DNA from: Longimicrobium sp.
GTDB taxonomy: Bacteria; Gemmatimonadota; Gemmatimonadetes; Longimicrobiales; Longimicrobiaceae
Reading direction: 5' to 3'
Length of the DNA stretch: 64,000 nucleotides
Assembly (NCBI RefSeq): GCF_036388275.1
Contig: NZ_DASVSF010000043.1
Span: 62,001 to 126,000, forward strand
The notes beneath the pieces were generated by a model, which ran no database searches, had not been told where the DNA came from, and saw nothing but the letters and a program-made list of their open reading frames with translations. How positions within the stretch are numbered: position 1 is the first letter of the stretch; each line of letters opens with the position of its first letter. The translations under genes and the position numbers were made by a program. Below, one piece after another: positions 28,495-37,888 of this stretch.

Positions 28495-29142
28495 TCAGTT
28501 GCGGGGCGCCCCGGAGAGCTGCCCGTTCAGCATCGCGCGCATCCGCGCGATTTCCATCCGCTGGTCGGAATCCACCTCCGACGCCATCGAGAACAGCTCC
28601 GGCTCCTGCCCCGCCCCGGGCGTGGCGAAGAGCTCGGCCACCATCGCCAGCGCGCCCTCGTGGTGCTGGATCATGTACTCCAGGAACAGCCGGTCGAACT
28701 CCGCACCGCTGGCCGCGCGCAGGCGGTCCATCTGCTGGGGCGTCAGCATTCCTGGCATGTGCGCGTGGCCGGCGCCGTGCTGGTGCTCCGCCTGCGCCGC
28801 GGGCACCCGCCGCGCGCGCAGCCACCGCTGCATCATGGCGATCTCGTCCTGCTGCGACAGCTCGATGCGCTGCGCCGTCGCCCGGACGTCCTGCCGCGTG
28901 CTCCGCGACGGCACCAGGGCCGTCATCTCCAGCGCCTGCGCGTGGTGCGGAATCATCATCTGCAGAAACCGCACGTCCGCCTCGCTGTAGGCGCGCGCCG
29001 CCGTTCCCGTCGCGGGCGTGGTTGCCTGCACGGGCACCGCGGGCGGAGCGCTCTGGGGCGGGTCCGCGCTCACCGCCGGCCCGCACGCCGCGAGGATGGC
29101 GGCCGCGAGGGGGGCCGCCGTTCTCCGTAGAAGTTTCGACAT
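28495..29142 (-). CDS. DUF305 family lipoprotein
   Basis: A 215-residue protein. I chose the ATG at 29142 (MSKLLRR) because it begins a lipoprotein signal peptide with lipobox LAAC (about residues 16-19) and has AAGGA/GGGGAA purine runs just upstream; the longer reading adds 23 unlikely residues. Two DUF305 halves are visible, each with a His-rich helix: MIPHHAQALEM and MIQHHEGALAM. DUF305 proteins belong to the ferritin-like four-helix group, and the paired His residues suggest metal binding, often linked to copper. The first gene of a likely two-gene operon with the LVIVD protein; it diverges from the sirtuin gene. Confidence 0.88.
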   Translation of the reverse strand: MSKLLRRTAAPLAAAILAACGPAVSADPPQSAPPAVPVQATTPATGTAARAYSEADVRFLQMMIPHHAQALEMTALVPSRSTRQDVRATAQRIELSQQDEIAMMQRWLRARRVPAAQAEHQHGAGHAHMPGMLTPQQMDRLRAASGAEFDRLFLEYMIQHHEGALAMVAELFATPGAGQEPELFSMASEVDSDQRMEIARMRAMLNGQLSGAPRN

Positions 29143-29320
29143 TCCTTGGTTCCCCTCACTGGCAGTGGACAGCCTGCCGTGAAGATGCAGGGACCGGACC
29201 GCGAAGGGCAAGGAAACGCCTCACGCCGCGACGGTGGACGCGAACGTGGGCGGGGGCTCCGGGTATATGGAGAGCGACGAGAACGACTTCGCCTCCTGGT
29301 CCGTGCATCCGGAATCGTCC

Positions 29321-30196
29321 ATGCCTGCCGTTTCCACCGGCCCCGATCTCGAATCCCTGCTGGACCTGGTCCGCGGCCGGCGCATCGTGGTGCTGGCCGG
29401 GGCGGGATGCAGCACGGAATCCGGCATCCCCGACTATCGCGGGCCAGACGCGCGGCCCCGCGCCCCCGTGCAGTTCCAGGACTTCATGCGCACGGAGGCC
29501 GCACGCGTCCGCTACTGGGCGCGCAGCGCGGCCGGGTGGGCCCGCTTCTCGGCCGCGCAGCCCAACGATGCGCACGCTGCCCTGGCCCGGATGGAAGAAG
29601 GCGGCGCCGTCCGGGGCATCATCACCCAGAACGTCGACGGGCTGCACGGTGCCGCGGGGAGCCGCAACGTGGTGGAGCTGCACGGCTCGCTGTCGTCCGT
29701 GCGGTGCATGGCGTGTGGAGCGGTGGGGCCGCGCGACGACTTCCAGCGGCGGCTGCTGGCGGCGAACCGGGAATGGGCGGGTGAGATGGCCGTCCGCGCG
29801 GAGTCGGGCGAGGTGCGCTCGGCGCCGGACGGGGACGCAGACCTGCCCGCGGCGCTCCTGGAAGCGTTCCGCGTGCCCGCGTGCGAGAGATGCGGAGGGG
29901 TGATCAAGCCCGACGTGGTGTTCTTCGGCGAGAACGTGCCGGCGGAGCGGGTGGAGCAGGCGTGGAACCTGTTCGGCGAGGCGGAGGTGCTGCTGGTGGC
30001 GGGCTCGTCGCTGACGGTGTACTCCGGCCGCCGATTCATCTACCGCGCGCAGCAGGACGGCGTGCCCATCGCCATCGTCAACATCGGCCCCACGCGGGCG
30101 GACGAGGTGGCGGCCGTCAAGGTGGAGGGGCGCCTGGGCGACGTGCTGCCCCGGCTGGCGGATGCGCTATTTATTCCCGCGAACTGTGCCGAATAA
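29321..30196 (+). CDS. SIR2-family NAD-dependent deacylase (sirtuin)
   Basis: A 291-residue protein from ATG 29321 (MPAVSTGPD), which has GGAA about 6 bases upstream; in-frame starts at 29267 (ATG) and 29234 (GTG) would add 18-29 unremarkable residues. Visible motifs are the NAD-binding GAGCSTESGIPDYRG, the TQNVDGLH loop, the catalytic His in ELHGS, and a zinc site with two Cys pairs (CMAC and CERC) separated by a long insertion, as in class II bacterial sirtuins. The enzyme removes acyl groups from lysine using NAD+. It is cytosolic. Its 3' end overlaps the 3' end of the convergent beta-helix membrane gene by 26 bases. Confidence 0.92.
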   Translation: MPAVSTGPDLESLLDLVRGRRIVVLAGAGCSTESGIPDYRGPDARPRAPVQFQDFMRTEAARVRYWARSAAGWARFSAAQPNDAHAALARMEEGGAVRGIITQNVDGLHGAAGSRNVVELHGSLSSVRCMACGAVGPRDDFQRRLLAANREWAGEMAVRAESGEVRSAPDGDADLPAALLEAFRVPACERCGGVIKPDVVFFGENVPAERVEQAWNLFGEAEVLLVAGSSLTVYSGRRFIYRAQQDGVPIAIVNIGPTRADEVAAVKVEGRLGDVLPRLADALFIPANCAE

Positions 30197-32603
30197 GCCC
30201 GGTGATGGAGAACACCATGAGGGTGGTCGCCAGCCAGCCCACAAGAATATGGACCCATAGAAACAGCCTGAACATCCCGCCGCAATGTGGGTTGAACCAT
30301 GTAGTCAGCCGCACGTTGCACGCCGACTTGGCATTGGGCAGCCAATAAGTCTCTTGGTGCAGGTCAATGATCGGTAGGAACGCGTCCCCGGCATACACGA
30401 GAGCATTGAACTTGGGGTACTCGTAGGGCTCCGCGCGAGCGGCCGTGTACCCTGAATCGAGGAATACCTCCTCGCTCGCCGTGGTCATGACCCGGGCGAC
30501 CTTGGCCTGCCCGAACCAGAAGGCGGCGAACAATACCCATGCGACGGAGAGTACCCACAGTCGTCGGGTACCGTACCCGTGTTCCACGACGAACCCAATG
30601 CCGCGGCGCAGCCGTGACGCCAACTGGTCCGGGCCGGCCATCTCGGTCCGCCTGGATTCCTTCGCGATTGCGATCTGCTTGGCTTCGTCGTCGTTCCCCT
30701 CGTTGCGCCGCACCAGGCTCAACTGCTCATACGCGCGTGGATCGAACCTGCCCCTGCCCTGCCGCTCCAGCCACTCGACAGATTCGGGCTTTTCCATCTC
30801 GCCCCACAGGAGCTGGATCATGCGGCGAGCGACAGCTTTCACCTTCACCACGCTCTTGCTTATTGCATCGGGAAGTCGACTGTCCCGGTCGGCAACAACC
30901 GCCGGTGGTACCTTCGCCGAGGCCTGACCCGAGTCGATGACACCGCTCTCCGGCTCATTGAAGTCCAGCGTGTTGTAAACACATCCGGTCAGCTCCAGCC
31001 TCCTCACCCCTGCTGTCGGCCAACTCGTGCTCCCATGCCGCAGGCGCCCTATGCGCGCATGGGAGAGGACCAGCTTTGTGCCCTCGGAGACGTTGGAGTC
31101 CACCCACGAGAATTCGCCGCGTACCCGAGCGTTCTCGAGTAGGATGCCTGTGATCCAGCTCTCCTGCAGTGTGAGCTTCCGCACGCGCAGGTTCTGGCCG
31201 ATCCTCGCGCTACGCAGATCGAAGAGCGCATTCGCATTGACGCCGGAAAGGTCCATCGACCCGCGTATCGCGATCCCCTCGGCATCCAGGCAGCATTTGC
31301 CGACCCGGTCCGTGTCAGGCGTAGGCCGGTAAAGGTTCAGGTCCGCCATCTTGCATACGAGGCGCCCCCCCACCCGGGCCCCCTCCAGCACCAGCCGGCC
31401 ATGGATGGTGCAGTGGCTCAGATAGATGTTCCCGAGTACGCGCACCCGCGATGCGCCCAGCGCTACATGCTCGTCCCGACGCGTAGGATCTTCGTCATCC
31501 GGGGGACATTTTTTTGCACCCTTCTCCGTGGGCGGCTGCATTGCTTCTCGTTTTTCCATCACTGCAGGATCCGGGGCGCTCAAACGGGCGCACATGCAAT
31601 CCAGGTCCAGAGCGATCCTGGCGCCCGGCAGACGTACCCGGCCTCGGCTGTGGAGCGCGCGAAAGAAGACCGTACCTCTCACCGCCACTTGGTCCAAGCT
31701 GAGCGCGTCCGCGTATGGATTGGAGAGCTCAGCGTTGCTAAACACCAGGTTTCCGCGGCATTCCGCGTTCAACAGGATGATTTCCCCACGGGTGCGAACC
31801 CAGGACATGTAGATAGTCCCGTGCACGCGGAGGAGGTTTCCGATGAACGCGCGTGACCCGGGAGCGTTGAAGCGGGCCCGGTCACAGTTGAGATTGCCGT
31901 GGATCGTCGCATTGTAGAACGAGACGTGCCCGCGCGAACGGAAACCGCTCATCTCGACGGCTCCGTACACCAGGATGTCGTCTGCGGCAACGGCGTAGAG
32001 GGTGGGTCTGGGCTTCACCGGGCCGGGACTGCCCCCCTTGGACCGGGCCGCCCCGCCGCTGGCGGTTCCATCCTTCGTTCGTGGCGCCTTGTTAACGATG
32101 ACAGCCCCGTTCATCCGTAGTGTACCGACGATGCAGGCCCGCTCGACGGAGAGCTGCCCTACGATCCGGACGCCGTTGCAGAAGTCCAGGTCTCCTCCCA
32201 CACGGATGCCGTTCGCCTCGACGGACGAGAACGTACCGCCGGAAAACGTCAGGTGCACGCACTGCAGGTGGTTCAGGATGACCGGCGCAGTGGCCGTCCA
32301 CCGCTCGAAGGTGAGCGGAAAGCGGATATGGGCGAACGAAAGGTCTAATGGATCCTTGAGCACGACACCGATGAGGACCAGGCGGTTTCCGCGTAGTTCC
32401 CGTGTGATCGTGCGGCTCGTGAGCACGCTTTGAAGCAGCACGGCCCGCACACAGCCGTTCACCTGGACCCGGAACTCGCGTCTTTGCTGGGGGGCGAGCG
32501 TGCCGCCCGTGAGTGTGGCCAAGTGTGAAAGCAGAAGCTTCTCGGAACCGTTCTCGGGCACCCACTCGGGGATATCCATCCCTCCGTCCATCGCGTTCTG
32601 CAT
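30171..32603 (-). CDS. Large beta-helix (pentapeptide/bactofilin-like) protein with C-terminal membrane segments
   Basis: An 810-residue protein. The start at 32603 (MQNAMDGG) has GGAGG 6 bases upstream and is preferred over 32621 and 32684. Residues ~40-570 are a long run of hydrophobic/Gly periodic strands such as 'VEANGIRVGGDLDF', 'RVLGNIYLSHCTIHGRLVL' and 'ARVGGRLVCKMADL', consistent with a right-handed beta-helix. Residues ~630-690 are charged. Two TM segments follow (~695-715 and ~780-803), with 'YAGDAFLPIIDLHQETYW' between them, a motif I have seen in membrane proteins called pentapeptide-repeat or membrane-associated oxidoreductase. The function is not known. The base composition is less GC-rich than the neighbours, hinting at transfer. 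It is transcribed divergently from rmuC. Confidence 0.75.
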   Translation of the reverse strand: MQNAMDGGMDIPEWVPENGSEKLLLSHLATLTGGTLAPQQRREFRVQVNGCVRAVLLQSVLTSRTITRELRGNRLVLIGVVLKDPLDLSFAHIRFPLTFERWTATAPVILNHLQCVHLTFSGGTFSSVEANGIRVGGDLDFCNGVRIVGQLSVERACIVGTLRMNGAVIVNKAPRTKDGTASGGAARSKGGSPGPVKPRPTLYAVAADDILVYGAVEMSGFRSRGHVSFYNATIHGNLNCDRARFNAPGSRAFIGNLLRVHGTIYMSWVRTRGEIILLNAECRGNLVFSNAELSNPYADALSLDQVAVRGTVFFRALHSRGRVRLPGARIALDLDCMCARLSAPDPAVMEKREAMQPPTEKGAKKCPPDDEDPTRRDEHVALGASRVRVLGNIYLSHCTIHGRLVLEGARVGGRLVCKMADLNLYRPTPDTDRVGKCCLDAEGIAIRGSMDLSGVNANALFDLRSARIGQNLRVRKLTLQESWITGILLENARVRGEFSWVDSNVSEGTKLVLSHARIGRLRHGSTSWPTAGVRRLELTGCVYNTLDFNEPESGVIDSGQASAKVPPAVVADRDSRLPDAISKSVVKVKAVARRMIQLLWGEMEKPESVEWLERQGRGRFDPRAYEQLSLVRRNEGNDDEAKQIAIAKESRRTEMAGPDQLASRLRRGIGFVVEHGYGTRRLWVLSVAWVLFAAFWFGQAKVARVMTTASEEVFLDSGYTAARAEPYEYPKFNALVYAGDAFLPIIDLHQETYWLPNAKSACNVRLTTWFNPHCGGMFRLFLWVHILVGWLATTLMVFSITGLIRHSSRE

Positions 32604-32942
32604 GGCGAACCTCCGGCACATGGACGACTCAGAATTGTGCGGCGATCCCAAGCAACTTCGGCTCCAGCTGCTAACCGCCCGCACTGCAATGGTTTACCGA
32701 CGTTGATCCGACTGGCACACCGGGACGTGGGGCTCGCCCGGTACGGCGCGGAGGTCCCACACTGCCGCAGCGTCTGTACGTCAAGCCGAGGCGAAGGGGC
32801 CCGTGGGCAGGCTTCAACACGGGGCGGAGGCTGGTCACGGCATCCGTTCGCTTCACCGGCACGGCCGCGATATGTTTCCGCAGGATGTCCGCCCCACCAC
32901 ATCCGCTGTCGCCGATCACCTCACGCCTCCCACTTTCGCCGC
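32604..32942. other. Divergent intergenic region before the beta-helix gene and rmuC
   Basis: 339 bases with no supported gene. It must hold both promoters. The ribosome-binding GGAGG of the - strand gene is at its left edge. I see no clear operator or RNA structure. Confidence 0.4.
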
Positions 32943-34238
32943 ATGACCGCTGAATTCCTGCTCCTCGTCGTGATCGCGCTCCTGGGCGTTTGCGTGGTGC
33001 TGCTCGTCGTGCTGCTGCGCAGAAGGACCGAGGGTGACGCGGTGATGCAGCTCGCGGCGCGGCTGGACGGCGTCGACCGGGGCCAGGAGCGGACCGAGCG
33101 CGCGCTGCGCGACGAGATCGGCCGGTCTCGGGAAGAGGCCGGGAGCGAGTCGGCCCGGCTTCGCGGCGAGGTGACGTCCATTATGACCACGCTCACCGCA
33201 TCCACCGGCGAGCAGATGGAAAAGCTGCGCGTTTCCGTCGAAGCGAAGCTGGACCAGATCCGCGCGGACAACGCCGCCAAGCTGGAGCAGGTGCGGCAGA
33301 CGGTGGACGAGAAGCTACAGGGCGTGCTGGAGCAGCGGCTGGGCGAAAGCTTTCGCCTGGTGAGCGACCGTCTGGAGCAGGTGCACAAGGGGCTGGGCGA
33401 GATGCAGACGCTGGCGAGCGGCGTCGGCGACCTGAAGAAGGTGCTGTCGAACGTCAAGGTGCGCGGCAATTGGGGCGAGGTGCAGCTGGCCGGCCTGCTG
33501 GAGCAGGTGCTGACCCCCGAGCAGTACGTGGCGAACGCCGCCACCAACGAGTTCACCGGCCACCGCGTGGAGTTCGCCATCCGCCTCCCCGGCCAGGAGC
33601 ACGGCGAGGTGCTTCTTCCCGTCGACGCCAAGTTTCCGCTCGAAGACTACCAGCGGCTCGTGGACGCGCAGGAGGCCGGCGACCTCGCGGCGATGGACGC
33701 CGCCTCGCGCGCGCTGGAGGAGCGCATCCGGGGCTGCGCGCGGGACATCTGCATGAAGTACCTGAACCCGCCGCGGACCACCGACTTCGGGATCATGTTC
33801 CTTCCCACCGAGGGGCTGTACGCCGAGGTGGTGCGCCGCCCGGGGCTGACGGACGCCATCCAGCGCGAGTGGCGGGTGGTGGTAGCCGGCCCCACCACGC
33901 TGTGGGCCGTGCTGAACAGCCTGCAGATGGGCTTCCGCACGCTGGCCATCCAGAAGCGCTCGGGCGAGGTGTGGGGCGTGCTGGGCGCCGTGAAGACGGA
34001 GTTCGGAAAGTTCGGCGGCGTGCTGGAGAAGGTGCAGAAGAAGCTGCAGGAGGCCAGCAACACCATGCACGATGCCGGCGTGCGCACCCGCGCCATCGAA
34101 CGGAGGCTGCGCGACGTGCAGGAGCTGCCCGCGCCCGAGGCCGGACGCGTGCTGCTGGGCGACACGCTCGTGATCGCCGGTGTGCCGCACGCCACGGCGG
34201 AGGATGGATCCACGGAAACCGACGCAACCCTCGCCTGA
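32943..34238 (+). CDS. rmuC: DNA recombination protein RmuC
   Basis: A 431-residue protein from ATG 32943. An N-terminal membrane anchor (about residues 4-26) is followed by a long coiled coil (~35-170) and the RmuC nuclease-like domain (~180-390) with 'VRGNWGEVQLAGLLEQVL', 'LPVDAKFPLEDYQRL' and 'MFLPTEGLYAEVV', all typical of the family. RmuC limits inversion at short inverted repeats in E. coli and is thought to be a PD-(D/E)xK-type nuclease; Asp and Lys in PVDAKFP fit that site. The gene lies 13 bases before a DinB gene on the same strand. Confidence 0.93.
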   Translation: MTAEFLLLVVIALLGVCVVLLVVLLRRRTEGDAVMQLAARLDGVDRGQERTERALRDEIGRSREEAGSESARLRGEVTSIMTTLTASTGEQMEKLRVSVEAKLDQIRADNAAKLEQVRQTVDEKLQGVLEQRLGESFRLVSDRLEQVHKGLGEMQTLASGVGDLKKVLSNVKVRGNWGEVQLAGLLEQVLTPEQYVANAATNEFTGHRVEFAIRLPGQEHGEVLLPVDAKFPLEDYQRLVDAQEAGDLAAMDAASRALEERIRGCARDICMKYLNPPRTTDFGIMFLPTEGLYAEVVRRPGLTDAIQREWRVVVAGPTTLWAVLNSLQMGFRTLAIQKRSGEVWGVLGAVKTEFGKFGGVLEKVQKKLQEASNTMHDAGVRTRAIERRLRDVQELPAPEAGRVLLGDTLVIAGVPHATAEDGSTETDATLA

Positions 34239-34251
34239 CGATCACCCGCCC

Positions 34252-34803
34252 ATGTTCACGACGCAGCGAGAGCTTCACGAGCGGCTGACCGCCGACATGG
34301 CCGCCAACCACGAGCGGATCGCCACCCTGTGCCGTCCCTTGGACGCGCGGCAGCTGGAGCATCGCCCGGCGGAGGGCTCGTGGAGCGTCGGCGAGGTGCT
34401 GGAGCACCTGCTGGTGGCGAACGAGCTGTTCCTCGCGCCGGTGGCGGCGCTGGTGCAGGCGGCGCCGCGCGACCCCGCCGCGCCCTCCCGCCCGTGGCGG
34501 CCCACGCGGCTGGGCGCGTTCTTCATCCGCACGGTCGAGCGAGGGAAGCCGCTCGCGGCGCCCAAGGCGCTCCGTCCGCAGACGCCACGGCCCGACGTGC
34601 TGGAAAGCTACCTGGCGTTCGACGCGCGGTTCGCGTCCGTGCTCGCCGACGCGGCGGACCGCGACTGGAACAAGCTTCGGTTCGCCCCGCCGCTCGCGCG
34701 GTGGGTGCCGCTGCGCTTCAACGTCGGCGATGGATTCCGCTTCCACGCCGGCCACGTGCGCCGGCACCTGGCCCAGATCGAGCGAGCCGTCGCCCACCTC
34801 TGA
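34252..34803 (+). CDS. DinB-family four-helix protein
   Basis: A 183-residue protein from ATG 34252 (MFTTQREL), 13 bases after rmuC. The DinB/YfiT-like pattern is visible: an N-terminal helix, 'RPAEGSWSVGEVLEHLLVAN' (~37-56) with a metal-ligand His, and near the C-terminus 'HAGHVRRHLAQIERAV' with two more His ligands. Such proteins bind a divalent metal and several are thiol transferases or hydrolases; the substrate here is unknown. A decayed copy of this gene sits 2 kb downstream (36730-36849). Confidence 0.85.
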   Translation: MFTTQRELHERLTADMAANHERIATLCRPLDARQLEHRPAEGSWSVGEVLEHLLVANELFLAPVAALVQAAPRDPAAPSRPWRPTRLGAFFIRTVERGKPLAAPKALRPQTPRPDVLESYLAFDARFASVLADAADRDWNKLRFAPPLARWVPLRFNVGDGFRFHAGHVRRHLAQIERAVAHL

Positions 34804-34920
34804 GCCCTGGCACTATCGCGATCCGGCGAACGGCAGGTACAATGTGGGCCAGGCACCTGCGGCGGCACGGAGCGCTCGTGAAGCCACGAGCCGCTGTCCG
34901 CCCCCTCCATCGCGCGACCG

Positions 34921-36585
34921 ATGACACGCATCCGAATCCTCCTGCCGGCGCTGCTGGCTTTCGGGCTGGCCGCCCCCGCCGCGCACGCGCAGCAGCCGCG
35001 CTTTACCCGCGCGGACACGCTGCGCGGGTCCATCGGCCCGGCGCGGGAGTGGTGGGACGTGGCCTTCTACGACCTGAACGTGGCCGTGAGCCCGGCCGAC
35101 AGCAGCGTGCGCGGGTTCAACCGCATCACCTACCGGGTGCTGCGCCCCGCGCGCGAGATGCAGATCGACCTGCAGCGGCTGGAGGTCGACAGCATCGTAC
35201 AGGACGGCCGGCGGCTGCGGTACCGGCGCGAGGGCGACGCGCTGTTCGTGGCGCTGCAGGCGCCCCAGGCGGCGAACGCCCGCAAGACCGTGACGGTGCA
35301 CTACCACGGCCGGCCGCGGGTGGCGGCGCGCGCGCCCTGGGACGGCGGGTTCGTGTGGGCGCGCGACCCCGCCGGCGAGCCGTTCATCGCCACGGCCGTG
35401 CAGGGGCTGGGCGCCAGCGCCTGGTGGCCCAACAAGGACACCCAGGCGGACGAGCCGGACAGCATGCGCATCGCCGTCACGGTGCCGCGGGGGATGACGA
35501 ACGTGAGCAATGGCCGGCTGCGCGACTCCGTTCAGAACGCGGACGGCACCACCACGTTCACGTGGTTCGTCGGCAGCCCCATCAACAACTACGGCGTGGC
35601 GGTGAACGCCGGGCGCTATGCCCACTTCCAGGACGTCTTCCAGGGCGAGAAGGGGCCGCTGACGCTGGACTTCTGGCCCCTGGCCATTCATGAGCAGGCG
35701 GCACGCCGTCAGTGGGGGCGCGACGTGAAGCCCATGCTGCAGTGCTTCGAGCACTGGTTCGGCCCCTATCCATGGTACGAGGACGGCTTCAAGCTGGTGG
35801 AGACGCCGCACCTGGGGATGGAGCACCAGAGCGCGGTGGCGTACGGCAACGGATACCGCGACGGGTACCGCGGCCAGGACCTCTCCGACACGGGGCGCGG
35901 GCTCGGGTGGGACTTCATCGTGGTGCACGAGTCGGGTCACGAGTGGTTCGGCAACCACATCACCACCCGCGACCTTGCCGACATGTGGGTGCACGAGGGC
36001 TTCACCAACTACAGCGAGTCGCTGTTCGTGGAGTGCCGGCAGGGCAAGGAGGCGGGCGCGGAGTACGTGATCGGCGTGCGCGCGCACGTGCAGAACGACG
36101 CCCCGATCGTGGCCCCGTACGGCGTGAACGCGAAGGGGTCGGGCGACATGTACTACAAGGCCGGCAACATGCTGCACACCATCCGCCAACTCGTGGACGA
36201 CGACGAGCGGTGGCGCGGCATCCTGCGGGGCTTGAACGAGACCTTCGGCCGCCGGACGGTCACGGGCACCCAGGTCACGGAGTACATTTCGCGCCAGGCG
36301 GGCATGGACCTGAGCCGCGTCTTCCAGCAGTACCTCACCACCACCGAGATCCCGGAACTGGAGTACCGCATCCAGGGGAACCGGCTCTCGTTCCGCTGGA
36401 GCCGCGTGGTGCCCGGCTTCGACATGCCCGTGCGGGTCACGCTGGCGCCGGGCCAGTACGCGCGCATCCGCCCCACGACGAGCTGGCGGACGACGGACCT
36501 GCGCGGCGTGACGGCGGCGGACTTCCGGGTAGATCCGAACTTCTACGTCACCGCGCGCAACGCCGACGCGCCCGCGACGCCCTAG
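34921..36585 (+). CDS. Secreted M1-family zinc metallopeptidase (aminopeptidase)
   Basis: A 554-residue protein with a signal peptide (about residues 1-23, ending AHAQ). The M1 catalytic site is explicit: HESGH with His336, Glu337 and His340, and the third ligand Glu359 in VHEGFTNY, 18 residues later as expected. An N-terminal beta-sandwich (~40-230) precedes the catalytic domain. The usual GxMEN motif is replaced by 'HLGMEHQSAVAYGNGY' (~297-312), a variant seen in gluzincin subfamilies. The protein ends soon after the catalytic domain (~554 residues), shorter than full M1 enzymes with a C-terminal helical domain. It acts in the periplasm or outside the cell on oligopeptides. Confidence 0.92.
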   Translation: MTRIRILLPALLAFGLAAPAAHAQQPRFTRADTLRGSIGPAREWWDVAFYDLNVAVSPADSSVRGFNRITYRVLRPAREMQIDLQRLEVDSIVQDGRRLRYRREGDALFVALQAPQAANARKTVTVHYHGRPRVAARAPWDGGFVWARDPAGEPFIATAVQGLGASAWWPNKDTQADEPDSMRIAVTVPRGMTNVSNGRLRDSVQNADGTTTFTWFVGSPINNYGVAVNAGRYAHFQDVFQGEKGPLTLDFWPLAIHEQAARRQWGRDVKPMLQCFEHWFGPYPWYEDGFKLVETPHLGMEHQSAVAYGNGYRDGYRGQDLSDTGRGLGWDFIVVHESGHEWFGNHITTRDLADMWVHEGFTNYSESLFVECRQGKEAGAEYVIGVRAHVQNDAPIVAPYGVNAKGSGDMYYKAGNMLHTIRQLVDDDERWRGILRGLNETFGRRTVTGTQVTEYISRQAGMDLSRVFQQYLTTTEIPELEYRIQGNRLSFRWSRVVPGFDMPVRVTLAPGQYARIRPTTSWRTTDLRGVTAADFRVDPNFYVTARNADAPATP

Positions 36586-36619
36586 GCGGCCCGAGCCCCG
36601 TCGAGCCGCCACGCACACC

Positions 36620-36651
36620 GGCCGCCGCGGGAGCACACGCCCGCGGCGGCC
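36620..36651 (+). terminator. Intrinsic terminator after the M1 peptidase gene
   Basis: A 12-bp GC stem (GGCCGCCGCGGG) with an 8-base loop, followed within a few bases by GTTTTC. Confidence 0.65.
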
Positions 36652-36729
36652 GCACCGTTTTCGACCATGGACCGCGTCGACTCACGCGGCCGGCCGGGAG
36701 CCGACCGGTCTGGCCTAGGCTGCTCTTCT

Positions 36730-36849
36730 CGCCCGTGGAGAAGCCACTCGCCGCACCCAAGGCGCTCCGGCCGCAGACGCCCCGGCCGGACGTGCTGGAA
36801 AGCTACCTGGCACCTGGCTCAGATCGAGTGCGCCGTCGTCGCACGCTGA
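36730..36849 (+). pseudogene. Decayed DinB fragment (internal deletion)
   Basis: The stretch encodes 'KPLAAPKALRPQTPRPDVLE' and 'SYLA', almost identical to residues ~100-122 of the intact DinB protein at 34252. It then jumps straight to a segment matching the last codons of DinB ('HLAQIE' region at 34765-34803) and a stop. The junction falls at an ACCTGG sequence that occurs at both deletion ends in the intact gene, so the loss probably occurred between short direct repeats. There is no start codon, so it is not a gene. Confidence 0.7.
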
Positions 36850-36881
36850 ATTCCGGGCGCCGGCTGGTGCACCGGCTTCGA

Positions 36882-37706
36882 TCAGCACCTCCCCAGCGCA
36901 TCGACGGGACAGCGCAGGGACGGCGTAGGCCCGTACCCCGGGATCGGGTCCCCGAATCCGCCACGCGATGTTTCCCAGTTGATGGGGAGCACCACCCACA
37001 CCCTGACAGGTGCCCCGTCGATCTTTCCCGGTCTGAACCGCAGGACCTGAATCGCACGCAGGGCGGCCTCGTTGAACTGGACCATCGAGGAGCGGATGAC
37101 GGTTGGGTGGGAGATACTGCCATCCATTTCCACCAGGAATCGAACGTGTACGGTGCCCGTGAATCCCGCGTCCCTCAGGTGCAGCGGATACTCACGCTCC
37201 AGCGCCCGCGCGACCACGTCCCGGTTGATAATTCGAGGCATCTCCTCCACCTCACGCAATCCATAGGCGGCGGTGGAATCCGATTCGGGAGCGTCCACGA
37301 GCCTGGGGCCAGGCTCCCAGTTGATTGGCAGTTCCAGCCTGACGCCTACCGCGCGCCCGTCTACCTGGGCGGGAGAAAAGCGGAGGAGCGACATCATGGC
37401 GATGGACGGCGCGTCGAAGGCCGTGTCCGTGGAGCTCACCAACCGCATGTCGCGCGGCTGCCCATCGGTTCCCACGACCATCCCCACCACCACGGCCCCT
37501 CCGATGCCCGCTTCTTCCAGGTGTGGCGGGTAGGTCGTCCGCAGGGCCGCCGCCAGTTCTGGCGAGTTCAGCGGTACCGGACGTACCTGCACCTGGTCCA
37601 GGTCGTACACGGTCTCCCGTGCACCCGCGGGAGCCTGCCCCGTCAGCGGGATCGTGGCGGCGCACATCGCGATCGGAAGCGCGAGACGGAAAATCAAGTT
37701 GGGCAT
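36882..37706 (-). CDS. Secreted TonB-C domain protein, paralogue 1
   Basis: A 274-residue protein. ATG 37706 (MPNLIF) begins a signal peptide of about 25 residues. Two TonB C-terminal-like domains follow: ~35-125 with 'YPPHLEEAGIGGAVVVGMVV' and ~150-250 with 'YPLHLRDAGFTGTVHVRFLV'. Each has the 'G-x-V/T-V-x-V/F-x-V-D-G' strand typical of the TonB family. Unlike true TonB there is no N-terminal membrane anchor with a Pro-rich spacer, so an ordinary energy-transducing role is doubtful. The closest relative is the third paralogue (38786-39607), to which long stretches of DNA are nearly identical. Confidence 0.8.
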   Translation of the reverse strand: MPNLIFRLALPIAMCAATIPLTGQAPAGARETVYDLDQVQVRPVPLNSPELAAALRTTYPPHLEEAGIGGAVVVGMVVGTDGQPRDMRLVSSTDTAFDAPSIAMMSLLRFSPAQVDGRAVGVRLELPINWEPGPRLVDAPESDSTAAYGLREVEEMPRIINRDVVARALEREYPLHLRDAGFTGTVHVRFLVEMDGSISHPTVIRSSMVQFNEAALRAIQVLRFRPGKIDGAPVRVWVVLPINWETSRGGFGDPIPGYGPTPSLRCPVDALGRC

Positions 37707-37888
37707 CGGCACAGACGTGAAGTAAAGGCTCGATCAGCGCGTACGCACCTGCATACGGAGGCGCCGCAGCGTGGTTTCACAAAAAACCATCGAGGATCCG
37801 CCACGTGCCTTCCGACGCCGACGAAAGCACGGGTGCAGGCGACGTGTGGTGAAGGGGCAGCGGCGGGCCGGGGGCAAGGCCCAGCGGG

